Shown here: positions 5,264-5,345 of the stretch, in pieces | How positions within the stretch are numbered: position 1 is the stretch's first letter | Layout: each line of letters begins with the position of its first letter | Source: JBMNTU01 sp050945895 | GTDB taxonomy: Bacteria > Bacillota > Clostridia > Christensenellales > Christensenellaceae | Reading direction: 5' to 3' | DNA: 5,345 bases | Assembly (NCBI GenBank): GCA_050945895.1 | Contig: JBMNTU010000120.1 | Span: 1 to 5,345 of the forward strand | Notes under the pieces: generated by a model | The model's input: the letters and a program-made list of their open reading frames with translations, nothing else | What the model was told of the DNA's origin: nothing | Database searches by the model: none | Position numbers and translations under genes: made by a program

Positions 5264-5292
5264 ATAATAAGAATGTCAAGCATTCTGTTCAA
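5264..5292 (-). promoter_or_regulatory. Main operon promoter (sigma-A type)
   Basis: The minus strand has -35 TTGAAC (5292-5287, 4/6), an optimal 17-base spacer, and -10 TATTAT (5269-5264, 5/6). Predicted start is near 5257. A perfect TTGACA also occurs at 5279-5274, but it is only 4 bases from this -10 and has no -10 of its own 16-18 bases downstream, so it looks like a decoy or part of an operator. Confidence 0.6.
5270..5286. promoter_or_regulatory. Inverted repeat filling the promoter spacer
   Basis: AGAATG-TCAAG-CATTCT has 6-base perfect arms around five bases and occupies exactly the 17 bases between the -35 and -10. A repressor bound here would exclude RNA polymerase. It also overlaps a 13-base-period direct repeat of TCAAGCA (5276-5282 and 5289-5295). 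It does not resemble the cre-like site upstream. Function is inferred from position. Confidence 0.45.
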
Positions 5293-5322
5293 GCAAGTTT
5301 ACAAAATTTCCGTACGCAAGCG

Positions 5323-5340
5323 AATGTAACCGTTTACATT
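5323..5340. promoter_or_regulatory. LacI-family/CcpA cre-like operator
   Basis: AATGTAACCGTTTACATT is an 18-bp palindrome with a central CG and one mismatched base pair position (mirrored). The segment 5324-5338 fits the published cre pattern WTGNAANCGNWWNCA at every position. Its centre is about 74 bases upstream of the predicted start. CcpA could act here, or a dedicated LacI-type sugar regulator, or the site may belong to an unseen divergent gene to the right. A matching half-site GTTTACA lies at 5297-5303. Confidence 0.65.
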
Positions 5341-5345
5341 GTTTG

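Noticed and set aside
5274..5279. Perfect TTGACA as the -35 of the main promoter
   Set aside because: It is only 4 bases from the TATTAT -10, and the sequence 17 bases downstream of it is the purine-rich SD, not a -10.
1..5345. CRISPR array, tRNA/rRNA, insertion sequence or phage element
   Set aside because: No regularly spaced direct repeats with unique spacers, no tRNA-like cloverleaf, no transposase or integrase and no terminal inverted repeats were seen. The only tandem repeat is the coding 21-bp set in the lipoprotein tether.

Overview
The window is an ordinary-looking carbohydrate (CUT2 class, ribose/RbsABC-like) ABC transport locus plus a zinc-dependent dehydrogenase, all on the minus strand. 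The organism is probably a Clostridia-type Firmicute. The solute-binding protein is a lipoprotein with an acidic Ser/Ala/Pro/Glu tether. The ribosome binding sites are purine-rich, and the operator next to the promoter matches the catabolite-responsive element (cre)/LacI-family pattern of low-GC Gram-positives. Taxonomy is inferred from these traits only; no marker gene is present.

Layout in transcription order (right to left): 5241-5345 is the regulatory region, with a LacI-family/cre-like palindrome (5323-5340), a sigma-A-like promoter (-35 at 5287-5292, -10 at 5264-5269) and an inverted repeat that exactly fills the promoter spacer. Next come the sugar-binding lipoprotein (5240-4143), a strong GC-rich intercistronic hairpin without a T tract (4104-4131), the double-domain ATPase (4061-2574), and the permease (2577-1582), whose start overlaps the ATPase stop by ATGA. 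A 206-base gap (1376-1581) holds two hairpins and an inverted repeat overlapping a perfect TTGACA, possibly a separate promoter. Then comes the medium-chain zinc dehydrogenase (1375-338) and a factor-independent terminator (215-173).

The last 100 bases on the left appear to start another minus-strand transcription unit: an extended -10 (TGATATAAT), an AAGGAG site and an ATG at 9-7 whose frame leaves the window. A hairpin followed by TTTT in the plus direction (72-100) lies just upstream of that promoter.

Functional reading: the binding protein captures a sugar or polyol outside the membrane, the permease and ATPase import it, and the dehydrogenase probably oxidises the imported polyol or sugar (or a derivative) with NAD(P). 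The substrate cannot be read from the sequence. The binding pocket keeps most RbsB ligand positions but has Ala where RbsB has a key Arg, so ribose itself should not be assumed. I see no clearly new biological system here. The most interesting points are the regulatory architecture, the intercistronic structures, the tandem-repeat tether and the altered pocket.
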